Assembly (NCBI RefSeq): GCF_017921975.2
Contig: NZ_JAGEMO020000001.1
Location: forward strand, 558,001-622,000
Length of the DNA stretch: 64,000 bases
From: Hymenobacter terricola
Lineage (GTDB): Bacteria > Bacteroidota > Bacteroidia > Cytophagales > Hymenobacteraceae
Reading direction: 5' to 3'
Of the stretch, positions 8,201-16,362 are shown piece by piece (position 1 is the stretch's first letter; each line of letters starts with the position of its first letter). The translations under genes were made by a program, and so were the position numbers. A model generated the notes under the pieces. It did not search any database, was not told the origin of the DNA, and saw nothing but the letters and a program-made list of their open reading frames with translations.

Positions 8201-10832
8201 CGCCGGTAGCGCCAACCGCACCGTCAACGCCGTTGGTGCCAGCCGCGCCGGTGGCACCGGTAGCGCCAACCGCACCGTCAACGCCGTTGGTGCCGTTGGT
8301 GCCGTTGGTGCCAGCCGCGCCGGTGGCACCGGTAGCGCCCATCGGACCAGCCGCGCCCGTAGCGCCAACTGCACCGTCCACGCCGTTGGGGCCGTTGGTG
8401 CCGGTGGTGCCCGCCGCGCCGGTGGCACCGGTAGCGCCAACCGCACCGTCAACGCCGTTGGTGCCGTTGGTGCCGTTGGTGCCAGCCGCGCCGGTGGCAC
8501 CGGTAGCGCCCATCGGACCAGTTGCACCAACTGCACCGTTAGCGCCCGTGTCGCCTTTCGGGCCCATCGGCCCGGTGGCACCAACGGCACCATTAGTGCC
8601 ATTGGTGCCCGCAAGGCCAGTGGCACCCGTGTCGCCTTTCACCCCGGTGGCACCGGTCAAGCCTATCGGGCCCATCGGCCCAGCTGCACCGGTGTCGCCT
8701 TTGGCGCCACTGGCGCCGGTCAACCCTATTGGGCCAGTTGAGCCAGTAGCGCCTTGTGCGCCGGTCAAACCAATCGGGCCCTGCGAGCCGGTGGCCCCGG
8801 TCAGGCCCGTTGGGCCTTGCGCGCCGGTCAAGCCAATCGGGCCTTGTGCGCCGGTGCTGCCGGTCAGGCCCCGGGCGCCAGTAGCGCCGGTGGGGCCTTG
8901 CGCCCCGGTCAGGCCAATCGGCCCTTGCGCGCCGGTCAAACCAATCGGGCCCTGCGAGCCGGTGGCCCCGGTCAGGCCCGTTGGGCCTTGCGCGCCGGTC
9001 AAGCCAATCGGGCCTTGTGCGCCGGTGCTGCCGGTCAGGCCCCGGGCGCCAGTAGCGCCGGTGGGGCCTTGCGCCCCGGTCAGGCCAATCGGCCCTTGCG
9101 CGCCGGTCAAACCAATCGGGCCCTGCGAGCCGGTGGCCCCGGTCAGGCCCGTTGGGCCTTGCGCGCCGGTCAAGCCAATCGGGCCTTGTGCGCCGGTGCT
9201 GCCGGTCAGGCCCCGGGCGCCAGTAGCGCCGGTGGGGCCTTGCGCCCCGGTCAGGCCAATCGGCCCTTGCGCGCCGGTCAAACCAATCGGGCCCTGCGAG
9301 CCGGTGGCCCCGGTCAGGCCCGTTGGGCCTTGCGCGCCGGTCAAGCCAATCGGGCCTTGTGCGCCGGTGCTGCCGGTCAGGCCCCGGGCGCCAGTAGCGC
9401 CGGTGGGGCCTTGCGCCCCGGTCAGGCCAATCGGCCCTTGCGCGCCGGTCAAACCAATCGGGCCCTGCGAGCCGGTGGCCCCGGTCAGGCCCGTTGGGCC
9501 TTGCGCGCCGGTCAAGCCAATCGGGCCTTGTGCGCCGGTGCTGCCGGTCAGGCCCCGGGCGCCAGTAGCGCCGGTGGGGCCTTGCGCCCCGGTCAGGCCA
9601 ATCGGCCCTTGCGCGCCGGTCAAACCAATCGGGCCCTGCGAGCCGGTGGCCCCGGTCAGGCCCGTTGGGCCTTGCGCGCCGGTCAAGCCAATCGGGCCTT
9701 GTGCGCCGGTAGCACCTGTTGAGCCACTTGGGCCCTGCGCGCCATTCAGGCCGGTTGGGCCCTGGGCGCCAGTCAGGCCAATCGGGCCTTGCGCGCCAGT
9801 GGCACCGGTTAAGCCTGTTGTGCCTTGCGCGCCAGCCGCGCCAGCGGCCCCGGTTAAGCCAACTGCCCCCTGAGGACCAGCTGCGCCAGCTGCGCCTTGG
9901 GCGCCGATTGCACCAACTGGGCCTTGGGCGCCGGTCAGGCCAATCGGGCCCTGCGAGCCGGTGGCCCCGGTCAGGCCCGTGGCCCCTTGGACCCCGGTTG
10001 CTCCGGCTGCTCCGGCCGGAATTGTAAATCTGAGAACGGCGGCCGTGGCGGTTCCGCTATTGACAACAGACGCATTCGTGCCAGGTGCTCCGGTCGCGGT
10101 TGAGCCAACGGATATGGTCGTGGTTGGTAGCGTTACCGTGCTGTTTATTACGCCATTGCCAATAGTAAGCTGTTGTCCGCTTACACTCAGTACATCGAGC
10201 GGCTGGGCGATTAGCTTGCCCACAGCGTTGGATATTATTTTGCTGGTCGTTCCAGTTCCTCGTCCTAGCGAACCAACCGTGGCACTGCCGCCAACCTGCA
10301 AATTGCTGCCAAGGGTACCGTTTCCTGAGATATTAAAATCTGCGGTGTTCTGTACGGAAGTTTGATTAAGAATGTAGGCTGCCTGGGCCGATGACGAACT
10401 GTTGTTGCCTATCGTATTTGGGGTACTACCTGTTTGGGGAATCTTAACCACTCCGACGGTACTCCAGGAATCCACCCCGACGGGCGCTCCGGTGGTCACA
10501 ACCCGAACCCAGCTGGTTGGGCTGCTTCCTTTGGCGCCCGTGGCTCCCCCGGCATTGTAGTAAAGCCCCGGCCCGCCAAGCAAATCAGGGCTGGTGTTGA
10601 AAATCATGAGCCCGGTGGCCGGGTTTTCTACCGTGGTGTTGTCGGTAGCTGATTTTAGGGCCACTCGTGGGATGAGCAGGCCCCGATTGCTGCTCGATAT
10701 ATCGAGCGCGGCTGATGGGTCGGGGGTGCGTGTGCCAATTCCTGTCTGGGCGTGGCCCAACATGGGAATCGACATAATCACCCCAACGGATGCAAGCCTC
10801 AACAGAAATCCAAGAGGTAGTTGAGTTCTCAT
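5232..10832 (-). CDS. Giant collagen-like triplet-repeat surface protein
   Basis: A protein of 1866 residues. A signal peptide (residues 1-28, ending MLGHAQ) is followed by the Bacteroidota start-of-mature motif [20 protein letters not shown] and a globular part to about residue 273. Gly-X-Y repeats then run from about residue 274 to about 1650, rich in GATG, GPQG, GLTG, GDKGDTG and GTNG. A non-collagen C-terminal domain of about 100 residues ends [11 protein letters not shown] module of the type VGSTxTGxxGxxASVxNxGTA flanks the collagen block on both sides. At DNA level it contains a 171-bp repeat (five and a half copies) and a 162-bp repeat (about three and a half copies). There is no T9SS domain, so the export route to the surface is unclear. 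The Thr-rich Y positions suggest glycosylation, as in BclA-type filaments (inference). Confidence 0.92.
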   Translation of the reverse strand: MRTQLPLGFLLRLASVGVIMSIPMLGHAQTGIGTRTPDPSAALDISSSNRGLLIPRVALKSATDNTTVENPATGLMIFNTSPDLLGGPGLYYNAGGATGAKGSSPTSWVRVVTTGAPVGVDSWSTVGVVKIPQTGSTPNTIGNNSSSSAQAAYILNQTSVQNTADFNISGNGTLGSNLQVGGSATVGSLGRGTGTTSKIISNAVGKLIAQPLDVLSVSGQQLTIGNGVINSTVTLPTTTISVGSTATGAPGTNASVVNSGTATAAVLRFTIPAGAAGATGVQGATGLTGATGSQGPIGLTGAQGPVGAIGAQGAAGAAGPQGAVGLTGAAGAAGAQGTTGLTGATGAQGPIGLTGAQGPTGLNGAQGPSGSTGATGAQGPIGLTGAQGPTGLTGATGSQGPIGLTGAQGPIGLTGAQGPTGATGARGLTGSTGAQGPIGLTGAQGPTGLTGATGSQGPIGLTGAQGPIGLTGAQGPTGATGARGLTGSTGAQGPIGLTGAQGPTGLTGATGSQGPIGLTGAQGPIGLTGAQGPTGATGARGLTGSTGAQGPIGLTGAQGPTGLTGATGSQGPIGLTGAQGPIGLTGAQGPTGATGARGLTGSTGAQGPIGLTGAQGPTGLTGATGSQGPIGLTGAQGPIGLTGAQGPTGATGARGLTGSTGAQGPIGLTGAQGPTGLTGATGSQGPIGLTGAQGATGSTGPIGLTGASGAKGDTGAAGPMGPIGLTGATGVKGDTGATGLAGTNGTNGAVGATGPMGPKGDTGANGAVGATGPMGATGATGAAGTNGTNGTNGVDGAVGATGATGAAGTTGTNGPNGVDGAVGATGAAGPMGATGATGAAGTNGTNGTNGVDGAVGATGATGAAGTNGVDGAVGATGAAGTNGTNGVDGAVGATGAAGPMGATGAPGAAGTNGTTGTNGVDGAVGATGAAGPLGATGATGAAGTNGTNGTNGVDGAVGATGAAGTNGVDGAKGDTGAAGADGVDGATGATGATGDQGFKGDKGDTGLTGAQGDQGEKGDKGDTGATGPQGGQGIQGIAGDVGATGATGAAGATGSQGIQGTKGDIGLTGDKGDKGDTGATGPQGGQGIQGIAGDVGATGATGAAGATGSQGIQGTKGDIGLTGDKGDKGDTGATGPQGGQGIQGIAGDVGATGATGAAGATGSQGIQGTKGDIGLTGDKGDKGDTGATGPQGGQGIQGIAGDVGATGATGATGPQGIQGLKGDQGDKGDTGAIGLTGAAGAQGNQGIQGITGDIGATGSVGATGPQGAQGLQGAQGPQGDQGEKGNQGDIGNTGAQGIAGPQGIQGIQGDIGATGATGATGPQGSQGIQGDQGDTGDTGPQGLQGIQGIKGDIGATGPQGANGLDGSNGAVGATGPMGLTGLTGANGADGAVGATGPAGAKGDTGVAGANGVDGAVGATGPMGATGTKGDTGATGLAGSNGTNGADGAVGATGPMGLTGATGPKGDTGTAGATGATGAAGANGTNGTNGIDGSVGATGAMGPKGDTGIDGATGATGPMGATGAKGDTGAAGAAGTDGAVGATGATGATGPMGPMGATGVKGDTGATGTTGADGAQGPTGLTGATGATGATGTAGPQGLQGATGATGDQGIQGVAGAAGPIGPQGATGAAGAAGAKGDQGIQGIKGDTGASGANGVAATIAVGSTTTGAAGSQASVTNTGTASAAVFAFAVPAGATGPQGPIGATPVLSIGTTTTGPAAVSINNTNAAAPVLSFTVPQGATGATGATGAAGATGTTGAVGATGPAGPVAVTVNATKYDGGPSTGGSLDLTTAIGAGNYVELNPSSTNKVNYVLTTGSGTTGRLIYLHNYSAVAGATIYLNSTAGITATIGIGLTRLFIFDGSSWFAL
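7215..7783 (-). repeat. 162-bp tandem repeat inside the collagen-like gene
   Basis: The string GCCAACGTCG recurs at 7221, 7383, 7545 and 7707, exactly 162 bp apart. 162 bp is 54 codons or 18 Gly-X-Y triplets, so gain or loss of a unit keeps both the frame and the triplet phase. The copies look almost identical at DNA level. Confidence 0.9.
8761..9710 (-). repeat. 171-bp tandem repeat inside the collagen-like gene
   Basis: Unit starts (CCGGTCAAACCAATCGGG) are at 8761, 8932, 9103, 9274, 9445 and 9616, each exactly 171 bp apart. That gives five full units and a partial sixth. 171 bp is 57 codons or 19 Gly-X-Y triplets. The full units appear identical by eye, which points to recent amplification or ongoing conversion. 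Confidence 0.93.
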
Positions 10833-11361
10833 TCAGGAATTGAAAAAAGGGTTGAAAAAAGAATGAATATGAATCCTTCCGTAGAAGGGCACAATATTAT
10901 TTCTTTAATCCAGCTCAATCCTAAGCGAGATTTATTTTTATGACGTCACCTTATTATTTATTGTTGGTTTAATCATATTAAAATAACTACTGTTTGGGCT
11001 GCGTTGTTTTTAATTTTTTGAGCAATTTTATGAAATTTCGTTAAAATTTAAGTTTTAAAACCGATTTCAATATTTTGTATAATGAATATTTTTTATTATG
11101 ATAATTGTTGTTTTATCACAAAATAAATATTTCAATTTTATTTATAAATTATTTTATAGACTGGGTCCGTTTTGTATAGTCAAATATTCTTCGTAACTGC
11201 AGGCCTTGCCGGTGATTTGGTCAGGCATCAGCCAGAAACTAAAGCCAAAAAAATAAAGTAAATTATCTGAGTAATATGCAGAAAATAAGCGTATTATATC
11301 TGAAAAATAGCCGCGCTTTCTTATATCGTGCGGGGCGATTGAACCAAGCAGGAACGCCGCC
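10833..11361. other. AT-rich intergenic gap
   Basis: About 500 bases, very AT-rich in contrast to the GC-rich genes on both sides. It holds no convincing gene. A possible promoter for the collagen-like gene is on the minus strand: TAATATTG at 10892-10899 (one mismatch to TAnnTTTG), with a TTG at 10916-10918. Between 11154 and 11240 the minus strand reads as a plausible protein tail (LMPDQITGKACSYEEYL), which may be a gene remnant. Confidence 0.6.
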
Positions 11362-12144
11362 TTACTGCTGCACAAAAGCCTGCACCAGTCCAAATACTTC
11401 CTCGGGCTTTTCGGCGTGCACCCAGTGGCCGGCGTCGACCATCGTGGCTACTTCCGAGTTAGGAAACAGTGCCGGAATGCCGGTCAACTTGTCATCGGCC
11501 GTGATGTAGTCCGACAGGCCGCCCCGGATGAATAAGGTTGGTTTCAGAAACGGAGTGGCGCTGGTGGTGGCTTCGCCAACGGCGGCCAGGTCCTCGGCCA
11601 GGACCGGCAGGTTGATGCGCCAGGCGAAGCTGTTATCCTCCTGCCGGTACAGGTTTTTCAGCAGGAACTGCCGGGTGCCCACGTTGTCAATGTATTGGGC
11701 AAGGGCGGCATCGGCTTCCTGCCGATTGGTGAGGGTGGCCAGGTTCACCGCGCGCAGGCCCGCCAGAATATTGTCCTGATGCTCCATATTGGAGAAGCGC
11801 GGGGCAATATCTATAATAATGAGCCGGGCCAGGCGCTCGGGGTGGTCGAGGGCGAGGCGCATGGCCACTTTGCCGCCCATGCTGTGGCCCATCAGGGTGG
11901 TTTCCGGGCCCAGTTGCAGGTGGTCGAAGAGGGCCAGTACATCCTGAGCCATAAGGGCGTAGGTATGCTCGGGGCTGTGAAACGAGCGGCCGTGGTTGCG
12001 CAAATCGACGCTGATGACGCGCAGGCCGGCTTCGGTGGCCCAGCGTCGCGCCAGGGTCTGCCAGTTGTCGAGGGTGCCGAACAGGCCGTGGAGGATAACC
12101 AAGGGCGGGCCCTGGCCTTGGTCGAGGTAATGGAGCAAAGGCAT
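11362..12144 (-). CDS. Alpha/beta hydrolase, YbfF-like esterase
   Basis: A cytoplasmic hydrolase of 260 residues. The start is the ATG giving MPLLHYLDQGQGPPLVILHG. The frame extends 18 codons upstream, but the -7 box at 12149-12156 lies inside that extension. The nucleophile elbow is GHSMGGK, the HG oxyanion motif is ILHGLFGTLDNW, the acid is probably the Asp in RGGLSDYI, and the histidine is in DAGHWVHAEKPEE. These place it with the YbfF acyl-CoA/ester hydrolase group. The substrate cannot be told from sequence. The transcript may be nearly leaderless. Confidence 0.9.
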   Translation of the reverse strand: MPLLHYLDQGQGPPLVILHGLFGTLDNWQTLARRWATEAGLRVISVDLRNHGRSFHSPEHTYALMAQDVLALFDHLQLGPETTLMGHSMGGKVAMRLALDHPERLARLIIIDIAPRFSNMEHQDNILAGLRAVNLATLTNRQEADAALAQYIDNVGTRQFLLKNLYRQEDNSFAWRINLPVLAEDLAAVGEATTSATPFLKPTLFIRGGLSDYITADDKLTGIPALFPNSEVATMVDAGHWVHAEKPEEVFGLVQAFVQQ

Positions 12145-12148
12145 GGGG

Positions 12149-12156
12149 CAAAAATA
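12149..12156 (-). promoter_or_regulatory. -7 promoter box for the hydrolase
   Basis: TATTTTTG on the minus strand matches TAnnTTTG. It ends 5 bases before the ATG at 12144, so the transcript would have almost no leader. Confidence 0.5.
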
Positions 12157-12253
12157 GCGAATGCCTTTCTGGCCGGGCCGGAAAGGCAGGAACATCACGC
12201 CTCAATAAACGGACAACAACAATTCGGGATTTGCTTTTCGTGTAATCTAAATT

Positions 12254-12277
12254 AATTTTTAGACTAATCTAAAAATT
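12254..12277. promoter_or_regulatory. Candidate operator palindrome at the porin promoter
   Basis: Perfect 10-bp arms AATTTTTAGA (12254-12263) and TCTAAAAATT (12268-12277) are separated by CTAA. The palindrome abuts the -7 box at 12280. Its form, TTTAGA-N4-TCTAAA, resembles sites of DtxR/MntR-type metal-dependent repressors. The assignment to that family is inference. Confidence 0.6.
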
Positions 12278-12279
12278 CA

Positions 12280-12287
12280 TACATTTG
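12280..12287 (+). promoter_or_regulatory. -7 promoter box for the porin gene
   Basis: TACATTTG matches the Bacteroidota consensus TAnnTTTG. The implied transcript start near 12294 leaves a leader of about 95 bases before the TTG start codon. Confidence 0.65.
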
Positions 12288-12389
12288 TCATGTCCATAGC
12301 TCTTGCTTTGGGGTTTGTTTTTATCTTCGAGTGTAGTGCAAGGCCTTACATTTCGTGGTTGTCTTTGTTTTTCACTCTATTAGCTCACT

Positions 12390-13790
12390 TTGCGCTCATC
12401 CTTACTTTCGTTGCTGCTCGCGGCGTTGCCGCTTGCTACTCTGGCCCAGGTCACTCCGCCCGGCACCACGCCGCCGGCTACGCCACCTAACGCGGCTCCT
12501 GCCCAGGAGCCCATTCACCAGCCCAACGACACGCCCGAAAAGCCCCGCAACTGGAGCCTGCACTTTCAGCAGACGCTCATCGACCAGTGGCACAACAACC
12601 TGACCACGCCGTATTCGGGGGAATACAGCCTGGCCGACCGCGAATCGGCGAAGCTCTCGCTCACCACCACGCTCTTTATCGGGCGGCGGCTGTGGAAGGG
12701 CGCGGCCCTTTATTTCAACCCCGAGGTGGCCGGCGGCAGTGGCCTGAGCGGGGCGCGGGGCATTGCGGGCTTCACCAACGGCGAAACGTTCCGCATCGGC
12801 GACCCGGCCCCGAACCTGTACCTGGCCCGGCTGTACCTGCGGCAGGTATTTGCCTTGGGCAGCGGCACCGATGTGGACGAAGACGATTTCAACCAGCTGG
12901 CCGGCCCGCGCCCTACGCACTACTTCGCTATCAACCTGGGCAAGTTCAGTACCGCCGATTTTTTTGACCAGAACAGCTACTCGCACGACCCGCGCACGCA
13001 GTTCCTGAACTGGAGCCTGATGAGCGCCGGCGGCTGGGACTATGCCGCCAACACCCGCGGCTACACCGTGGGCGGCGTGCTCGAATACGTGACGCCCGAC
13101 TTCGCCCTGCGCTTCGCCTCTACCCTGATGCCCACCCTGGCCAACGGCCCAGTGCTGGACTTCCACTACGGCACGGCCCACGCCGAAACGCTGGAGCTGA
13201 CCAAAACCTACCACCTGGGCGGGCGGCAGGGCACCTTGCGGGTGCTGGGCTTCCGCAACGTAGCGGCCATGGCCACCTACCGCAGCGCCGTGGCCCTGGC
13301 CCAGGCCACCGGCGAGCAGCCCGATGTGGTGAACGTGCGCCGCGACGGCCACACCAAAGTAGGGTTCGGCCTGAACGCGGAGCAGGAAATCAGCAAAAAC
13401 GTGGGCCTGTTTGCCCGCGTGAGCTACAACGACGGCAAGAACGAAACCTGGGCCTTCACCGAAATCGACCAGAGCGCCAGCCTCGGCGTGGTGAGCACCG
13501 GCACCCGCTGGCAGCGGCCCGACGACCGCCTTGGCGTGGCCGTGGTGGTGAACGGCATCAGCACCGAGCACCGGGCCTACCTGGCGGCGGGGGGCTACGG
13601 CTTCATTGTGGGCGATGGCGCGCTGAACTACGGCCTCGAGCAGATTGGCGAGGTGTACTACAGCATTGCTTTGCCGAAATACCACGCCAGCATCAGCCCC
13701 GATTACCAGTTTGTGGTGAATCCGGCGTATAACCGCGACCGTAGCGGGCCGGTGCACGTGGTGGCCGTGCGGCTGCACGTCGAGTTTTAA
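12390..13790 (+). CDS. OprB-like (carbohydrate porin) outer-membrane protein
   Basis: A 466-residue outer-membrane beta-barrel. The only possible start near the signal peptide is TTG at 12390 (signal LRSSLLSLLLAALPLATLAQ), because a TAG lies nine bases upstream in frame. A Pro-rich linker follows. The barrel then starts with NWSLHFQQTLIDQWHN and has alternating aromatic strands such as LYLARLYLRQVF, YFAINLGKFSTADFF and GLFARVSYNDGKNETWAFTEID. The protein ends HVVAVRLHVEF, with the C-terminal aromatic typical of barrels. Members are annotated as carbohydrate-selective porins, but substrate is seldom tested. The metalloregulator-like palindrome upstream suggests a metal-linked role here. Confidence 0.8.
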   Translation: MRSSLLSLLLAALPLATLAQVTPPGTTPPATPPNAAPAQEPIHQPNDTPEKPRNWSLHFQQTLIDQWHNNLTTPYSGEYSLADRESAKLSLTTTLFIGRRLWKGAALYFNPEVAGGSGLSGARGIAGFTNGETFRIGDPAPNLYLARLYLRQVFALGSGTDVDEDDFNQLAGPRPTHYFAINLGKFSTADFFDQNSYSHDPRTQFLNWSLMSAGGWDYAANTRGYTVGGVLEYVTPDFALRFASTLMPTLANGPVLDFHYGTAHAETLELTKTYHLGGRQGTLRVLGFRNVAAMATYRSAVALAQATGEQPDVVNVRRDGHTKVGFGLNAEQEISKNVGLFARVSYNDGKNETWAFTEIDQSASLGVVSTGTRWQRPDDRLGVAVVVNGISTEHRAYLAAGGYGFIVGDGALNYGLEQIGEVYYSIALPKYHASISPDYQFVVNPAYNRDRSGPVHVVAVRLHVEF

Positions 13791-13927
13791 GCAGGGCGAT
13801 TAAGTTGCGGTTGCGACTGCGCAGCTGGCCAGCAGAAGAAAGGAGAAAGCGGCCGGGCAACCCCCGGGGCGGCAGCTGCATCTTTGAAATGTCAGGTTTA
13901 AATCATTCACCTTTCCCCTTTTTTCTG

Positions 13928-14656
13928 ATGAGCAAGTTGCGTAATAAATCGATGTGGGCCAGCCTGATGGTGCTGGCCGTGGGCGTGCTTTCGTCCTTCA
14001 CCAACGCCGGTCCCACGGCCGACCGCGAAACCCGCTCGGTAGGCACATTCACCGAAATCAGCCTGGGCGGCTCGGCCCATGTGGTGGTGAAGCAGGGCAG
14101 CCCCCAAAGCGTGGTGGTAGAAGCCAGCAAAGAAGACCTGGCCGATTTTGAGACGGCTGTGAAGGACAAGCAGCTGCGCCTGGGCTACCGCAGCGACAAC
14201 GGCAATATGTTCAACCACAAAGACCACGGCCCGGTGACCGTGTACATCACCGCGCCCAGCCTGACGGCCCTGCGCGTGGGCGGCTCGGGCAAGCTCGAAG
14301 TGGAGGGGCACCTGAAAACCGAGGCCCTGAGCCTGGCCGTGTCGGGCTCGGGCAACCTGCAGGTGCCGCAGCTCACAGCCAGCAGCGTCGAAACGGCCGT
14401 ATCGGGCTCGGGCGACGTGGTAGTGGGCGGCAGCTGCGGGCAGCAGGAAGTCCGCATCAGCGGCTCGGGCAAGGTGAAGGCGCATGAGCTGCACACGGAG
14501 ACGTGCAAGGCGCGCATCAGCGGCTCGGGCGATGCCCATGTGTACGCCAGCCGCACGGCAGAAGCCACTATTTCCGGCTCGGGCAGCGTGTTTGTGGCCG
14601 GGGGCGCGCAGCTGAGCAGCGTGGTGCACGGCAGCGGCCGCATTCAGAAGGAGTAA
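13928..14656 (+). CDS. DUF2807 (head GIN domain) secreted protein
   Basis: A 242-residue protein starting MSKLRNKSMWASLMVLAVGVL, with a signal peptide ending near FTNA. An upstream ATG at 13889 would add 13 residues and a poorer signal. The mature part is a DUF2807 beta-helix with the repeated SGSG turn (VGGSGKLEVEG, AVSGSGNLQV, ISGSGKVKAHEL, ISGSGDAHVYAS, ISGSGSVFVAG). These domains are frequent in Bacteroidota periplasmic or OM-associated proteins and have no established function. CATCTTTG at 13879-13886 is a weak -7 candidate. Confidence 0.85.
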   Translation: MSKLRNKSMWASLMVLAVGVLSSFTNAGPTADRETRSVGTFTEISLGGSAHVVVKQGSPQSVVVEASKEDLADFETAVKDKQLRLGYRSDNGNMFNHKDHGPVTVYITAPSLTALRVGGSGKLEVEGHLKTEALSLAVSGSGNLQVPQLTASSVETAVSGSGDVVVGGSCGQQEVRISGSGKVKAHELHTETCKARISGSGDAHVYASRTAEATISGSGSVFVAGGAQLSSVVHGSGRIQKE

Positions 14657-14657
14657 C

Positions 14658-14740
14658 TGGTTGTTAGTTGTCAGTTGGTAGTTTTTAGCGCTTCGAGCAA
14701 CCACTGACCACTGACAACTACCCACTACCACCCACCAACC
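14658..14740. repeat. Dispersed intergenic inverted repeat, copy 1
   Basis: The 15-mer TGGTTGTTAGTTGTC at 14658-14672 recurs at 41681-41695. Here TAGTTGTCAG (14665-14674) pairs with CTGACAACTA (14711-14720). The right side is rich in imperfect copies of the complementary sequence. It is non-coding and sits between the DUF2807 gene and the FabH-like gene. Confidence 0.7.
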
Positions 14741-14808
14741 AAGTGCCCTCCGGTATAAAATTCGGGCATATTGGGCGGGCACCCCGGCCGCCGCGGGCCG
14801 GGCAACGT

Positions 14809-14816
14809 ACCTTTGC
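14809..14816 (+). promoter_or_regulatory. -7 promoter box for the FabH-like gene
   Basis: TACCTTTG fits TAnnTTTG. It lies downstream of the first ATG of the open frame (14743) and 44 bases before the GTG at 14860, which supports the GTG start. Confidence 0.65.
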
Positions 14817-14859
14817 CCGGCCGAAAGGTGCGTTAGAATTTCCCACCCAACACCAACCT

Positions 14860-15807
14860 GTGTATCTTCATCATGTGGCTGCTTACCTTCCGGAGGCAGT
14901 CGTGACCAACGCTCATTTCACCCGCCTCAACGGCCTGGCCAACGAGTGGATAATTGAGCGAACCGGCATTCAGGAGCGTCGCAAAGCGGGCCCTGACGAG
15001 AATGCCAATACCATGGCCATCGCCGCGACCCGCGCTGTTTTTGCCGCTGCTCCCGCCTTTGCCTCCGATAGCGTTGACCTTATCGTGGCCGGCACTTACA
15101 CGCCGCACGATACCATTTTCACGGCCGCACACGCTGTGCAGCGCGACCTGGGCGTGAACGAGATTCCGACGGTCAGCATTTCCTCGGCCTGCGCCTCTCT
15201 GCTGAACGCGGTGGAAATAGTGGAGGGCTACTTTGCCATGGGCAAGGCCACCCGCGCCGTGGTGGTGGTGAGCGAGCACAACACGGCCTACAACAACGAA
15301 GAAGACACCATGGCCGGCCACCTGTGGGGCGACGGCGCGGCGGCGCTGCTGTTTTCCAAGGAGCGCATCAGCCCCGACGACCTGTCCATTGCCGAAGTCA
15401 TCACCGGCGGCGCGGCCCCCGTGGGCAAAGCCGACGAAGCCGTGACCCTCAAGCCCGTGGAAAAAGGCATTGTGATGCCCTTCGGCCGCGACGTGTTTCA
15501 GCAGGCCTGCATCTACATGGCCCGCGTGACCCAAACCTTGCTCGACAAGCACCACCTTGCCGCCACGGACCTCACCTACCTCATTCCGCACCAGGCCAAC
15601 CTGCGCATCTCGAAGAACGTGACCAAGCAGCTCGGCATCGACCCGGCCCGCGCCGTGAGCAACATCGAGCGCCTCGGCAACACCGGTTGCGCCGGGGCCG
15701 CCATCGGCCTGGCCGAAGTATGGGACCAGCTGAAAAGCGGCGATACCGTGATTATTACGGTGTTCGGCGGCGGGTACTCCTACGGCGCGATGCTGCTCAA
15801 TAAATAA
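14860..15807 (+). CDS. 3-oxoacyl-ACP synthase III family protein (FabH-like)
   Basis: A condensing enzyme of 315 residues. Starting at GTG 14860 (VYLHHVAAYLPEAVVTN) puts the catalytic triad at C111 (SSACAS), H244 (PHQAN) and N274 (GNTG), almost exactly the E. coli FabH numbering. The open frame continues to 14743 but the extra residues are not conserved and lie upstream of the promoter box. It could start fatty-acid chains, or be one of the FabH paralogues used by Bacteroidota for branched primers or aryl polyene-like lipids. There are no pathway neighbours to decide. Confidence 0.88.
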   Translation: MYLHHVAAYLPEAVVTNAHFTRLNGLANEWIIERTGIQERRKAGPDENANTMAIAATRAVFAAAPAFASDSVDLIVAGTYTPHDTIFTAAHAVQRDLGVNEIPTVSISSACASLLNAVEIVEGYFAMGKATRAVVVVSEHNTAYNNEEDTMAGHLWGDGAAALLFSKERISPDDLSIAEVITGGAAPVGKADEAVTLKPVEKGIVMPFGRDVFQQACIYMARVTQTLLDKHHLAATDLTYLIPHQANLRISKNVTKQLGIDPARAVSNIERLGNTGCAGAAIGLAEVWDQLKSGDTVIITVFGGGYSYGAMLLNK

Positions 15808-15823
15808 GAAGTAATCGTACATT

Positions 15824-15926
15824 AAGGGACGTCATGCTGAGCGGAGTCGAAGCATCTCGCGTGGGGTAGTGATTTATTTACTATTGCGGTAGAGATGCTT
15901 CGACTCCGCTCAGCATGACGTCCCTT
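15824..15926. repeat. Perfect 35-bp inverted repeat (REP-like element)
   Basis: Arms at 15824-15858 and 15892-15926 are exact reverse complements, with a 33-base loop. The core GTCATGCTGAGCGGAGTCGA recurs in many genomes as an intergenic palindrome. It may form a terminator-like hairpin between the FabH-like and ArfB-like genes. The start of the arm, GACGTCATGCTG (15828-15839), recurs at 44039 and 52666. Confidence 0.9.
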
Positions 15927-15948
15927 TTCTAGCTTCCCATTCGACCCT

Positions 15949-16353
15949 GTGCTTCCCCCCGCCGCTGCTTTCCTGCCCGAAATCACCTTCCAGACCAGCC
16001 GTTCCAGCGGGCCGGGCGGGCAGAATGTGAACAAGGTGGAGTCCCGCGTGGAGCTGCGCTGGCACCTGATGGATTCGCAGGTGCTGACCGACCTGCAGAA
16101 GGCGCTGATTCTGGAGAAGGTGGCCAACCAGCTCACCGCCGAGGGCCTGCTGCTCATCACCGCGCAGGACGACCGCAGCCAGCTGCGCAACAAGGAAATT
16201 GCCCTGGCCCGCTTCCACGCGCTGCTGCTGCGGAGCCTGCGCCGGCCCAAGCCCCGCAAGGCCACCAGGCCCAACAAAGCCGCCGTGCGCAAGCGCCTCG
16301 AAGGCAAAAAGATTCAGGGCGAGAAGAAGGCCAGCCGCCGGAAGCTGGAGTAG
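15949..16353 (+). CDS. arfB: ArfB/YaeJ-like peptidyl-tRNA hydrolase (release-factor domain)
   Basis: A 134-residue protein of the class I release-factor catalytic domain without codon-recognition domains. The GGQ motif is at residues 23-25 (SSGPGGQNVNKVESRVEL). The C-terminal tail is strongly basic (RRPKPRKATRPNKAA to KKIQGEKKASRRKLE), as in ArfB, where it enters the empty mRNA channel of stalled ribosomes. The predicted role is release of nascent chains from non-stop ribosomes. The start is a GTG just after the inverted repeat at 15926. A later start would remove little. Confidence 0.9.
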   Translation: MLPPAAAFLPEITFQTSRSSGPGGQNVNKVESRVELRWHLMDSQVLTDLQKALILEKVANQLTAEGLLLITAQDDRSQLRNKEIALARFHALLLRSLRRPKPRKATRPNKAAVRKRLEGKKIQGEKKASRRKLE

Positions 16354-16362
16354 CGCCGGCCC

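Noticed and set aside
7089..9873. Long open frames on the plus strand opposite the collagen-like gene (550 and 681 codons)
   Set aside because: They mirror GGN-rich codons of the real gene, giving Pro/Ala/Val or Ala/Gly strings in phase with the triplet repeat. There is no start context or domain, and the true gene on the minus strand has a signal peptide and family motifs.
5232..10832. Phage tail fibre as identity of the collagen-like gene
   Set aside because: Despite phage-like capping modules there are no phage genes nearby, and the N-terminus has a signal peptide with the Bacteroidota [15 protein letters not shown] motif of exported cell proteins.
11154..11393. 79-codon minus-strand frame at the edge of the AT-rich gap
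   Set aside because: Its first part overlaps the hydrolase gene on the same strand in another frame. Only the last 25 codons look protein-like, so it is treated as a possible remnant.
12290..12490. 66-codon frame between the porin promoter and porin gene
   Set aside because: It overlaps the porin signal peptide in another frame and its hydrophobic reading comes from T-rich leader DNA. A leader peptide cannot be excluded, but there is no positive sign.
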